From: Undaria pinnatifida
Lineage: Eukaryota > Sar > Phaeophyceae > Laminariales > Alariaceae
DNA: 64,000 nucleotides
Direction of reading: 5' to 3'
NCBI GenBank assembly: GCA_012845835.1
Contig: JABAKD010000016.1
Coordinates: forward strand, 13,117,507 to 13,181,506
Numbering within the stretch: position 1 is the stretch's first letter; each line of letters starts with the position of its first letter. The position numbers and the translations under genes are program-made. Shown here one piece after another: positions 63,241 through 64,000 of this stretch. Below the pieces are notes generated by a model. That model ran no database searches. It was not told the DNA's origin and worked only from the letters and a program-made list of their open reading frames with translations.

Positions 63241-64000
63241 CCCTTTGAGGATTTATAGTTTCCGCGCACATATTGAAATGTCCCCCCCCCCGCCCCCCCC
63301 CCCCTCCCCTCCCCCTCCCCTGACCCCTCTTGTTCATAAAAAACCCCACCCCTTTCCCCCCCCCCCCCTCCGTCCCCCGATCCCCCCCCCCCTCCCCTTC
63401 CGCCTAGTTTGTCCAAACGCCCCACTCACAATCGAAACCGGCCAGAGTAAAAAAAAAACCTCCAACGCCCCCTCTTTTCCAACCACCCGCACGATCGCCT
63501 AGACCAAATACCACGCGTATAACAAGCCCCTACATATCTTTGATCTGACGGCCGAAGTGTATTTGAATATTATTTGTGACCTAAACGTCTTAAAAATCCC
63601 CCCCCACCCCCCCTTCTCGCTCTCCCTTTGCTCAAACGCCCCACCTAATATCGAAATCCGCCACATTAGTAAACACTTCACGCACTGGATATCACCTCAT
63701 TATCTTTCGAGAGCCATCCATGCCGCTGCTTCCCCCCCCCCCCGCCCCGAACGCCCCCTTCTTCCCCACCACCCGCACCATCGCCTAGACCTAGCACCAC
63801 ACGTACAACAAACCCCTCACCTAAAACCCTTCCTCCCCCCCCCCCGCCCCCCCCCGCCCCCCCCCCGCCCCCCGCCCCGCCCCCTCCCCCCCCCCCCGCC
63901 CCCTCCCCCCCCCCCGCCCCCTCCCCCACCCCCCACCTTCCCAAACCCTCCTCAACCCATCCCAACCCCACCCCCTCGAACACTCCGCCCTCTCTCTACT
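63240..64000 (+). repeat. C-homopolymer-rich repeat tails at right edge
   Basis: Long C runs broken by T, A or G. Embedded are a diverged FDLTAG-type fragment (CATATCTTTGATCTGACGGC, about 63533) and a LINE-tail-like CTCATTATCTTTCGAGAGCC (about 63698). Poly-Gly frames on the minus strand are artefacts. Sequence accuracy in these runs is doubtful. Confidence 0.6.

Noticed and set aside
63678-63983. Gly-rich 101-codon frame at right edge
   Set aside because: Translation of G/C homopolymers.

Overview
The window looks like repeat-dense nuclear DNA of a eukaryote, most plausibly a brown alga (stramenopile, Ectocarpus-like). That assignment is inferred from the mixture of element families, the spliceosomal-type introns and the many short TACCTGGTA/TACGAGTA motifs. 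It was not tested against a database. I find one convincing intact host gene in 64 kb, a triose-phosphate/nucleotide-sugar type transporter at 44.1-45.9 kb on the plus strand. A second, unrecognised open frame runs off the left edge on the minus strand. Nearly everything else is mobile elements, their debris, and minisatellites.

Layout. 1-1.1 kb: edge gene. 1.1-6.6 kb: minisatellites, dispersed repeats, a tRNA-type SINE and a LINE tail. 6.6-13.4 kb: a decayed Ty3/gypsy pol on the minus strand (RT, RNase H, integrase), split by a 3.1-kb non-coding LTR element (8469-11591). 13.5-19.2 kb: dispersed repeats, a second SINE, a tandem duplication and a 500-base assembly gap. 19.2-26.8 kb: a complete 7.6-kb PIF/Harbinger-type DNA transposon with 19-bp inverted ends and a TAA target duplication. 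It carries a dead transposase, two large opposed minisatellite arrays and unrecognised minus-strand open frames. 26.8-33.3 kb: two copies of a segment ending in a LINE 3' half; the Harbinger element sits in the first copy and the second preserves the empty site. 34.8-36.7 kb: gag/nucleocapsid/protease remnant on the minus strand. 37.1-38.3 kb: a 1.16-kb inverted-repeat DNA element with a very strong internal hairpin. 40-41.2 kb: LINE ORF2 end with an inverted partner tail. 42.3-43.7 kb: an unusual degenerate satellite built on CCCATGGG. 44-45.9 kb: transporter gene. 46.7-47.2 kb: a 76-bp tandem repeat. 50.6-53.1 kb: a copia-type LTR element whose interior holds a single unrecognised ORF instead of gag-pol. 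53.3-54.4 kb: a half copy of the non-coding LTR family, interrupted by a 263-bp inverted-repeat insertion. 54.4-57.8 kb: a decayed tyrosine-recombinase (DIRS/Ngaro-like) retrotransposon, itself interrupted by a 302-bp MITE. 57.9-59.25 kb: a pair of long direct repeats. 60.4-61.9 kb: a third copy of the non-coding LTR family. The right edge is C-homopolymer-rich repeat tail.

The genes do not form an operon or pathway. The useful reading is stratigraphic: several nestings can be ordered in time because undisturbed sister copies of the target lie in the same window. The best candidates for something undescribed are the cargo and opposed arrays of the Harbinger element, the single-ORF copia-type element, the PBS-less 277-bp LTR family, the CCCATGGG satellite, and a short conserved repeat able to encode a FD(E/K)IFDLTAG peptide.
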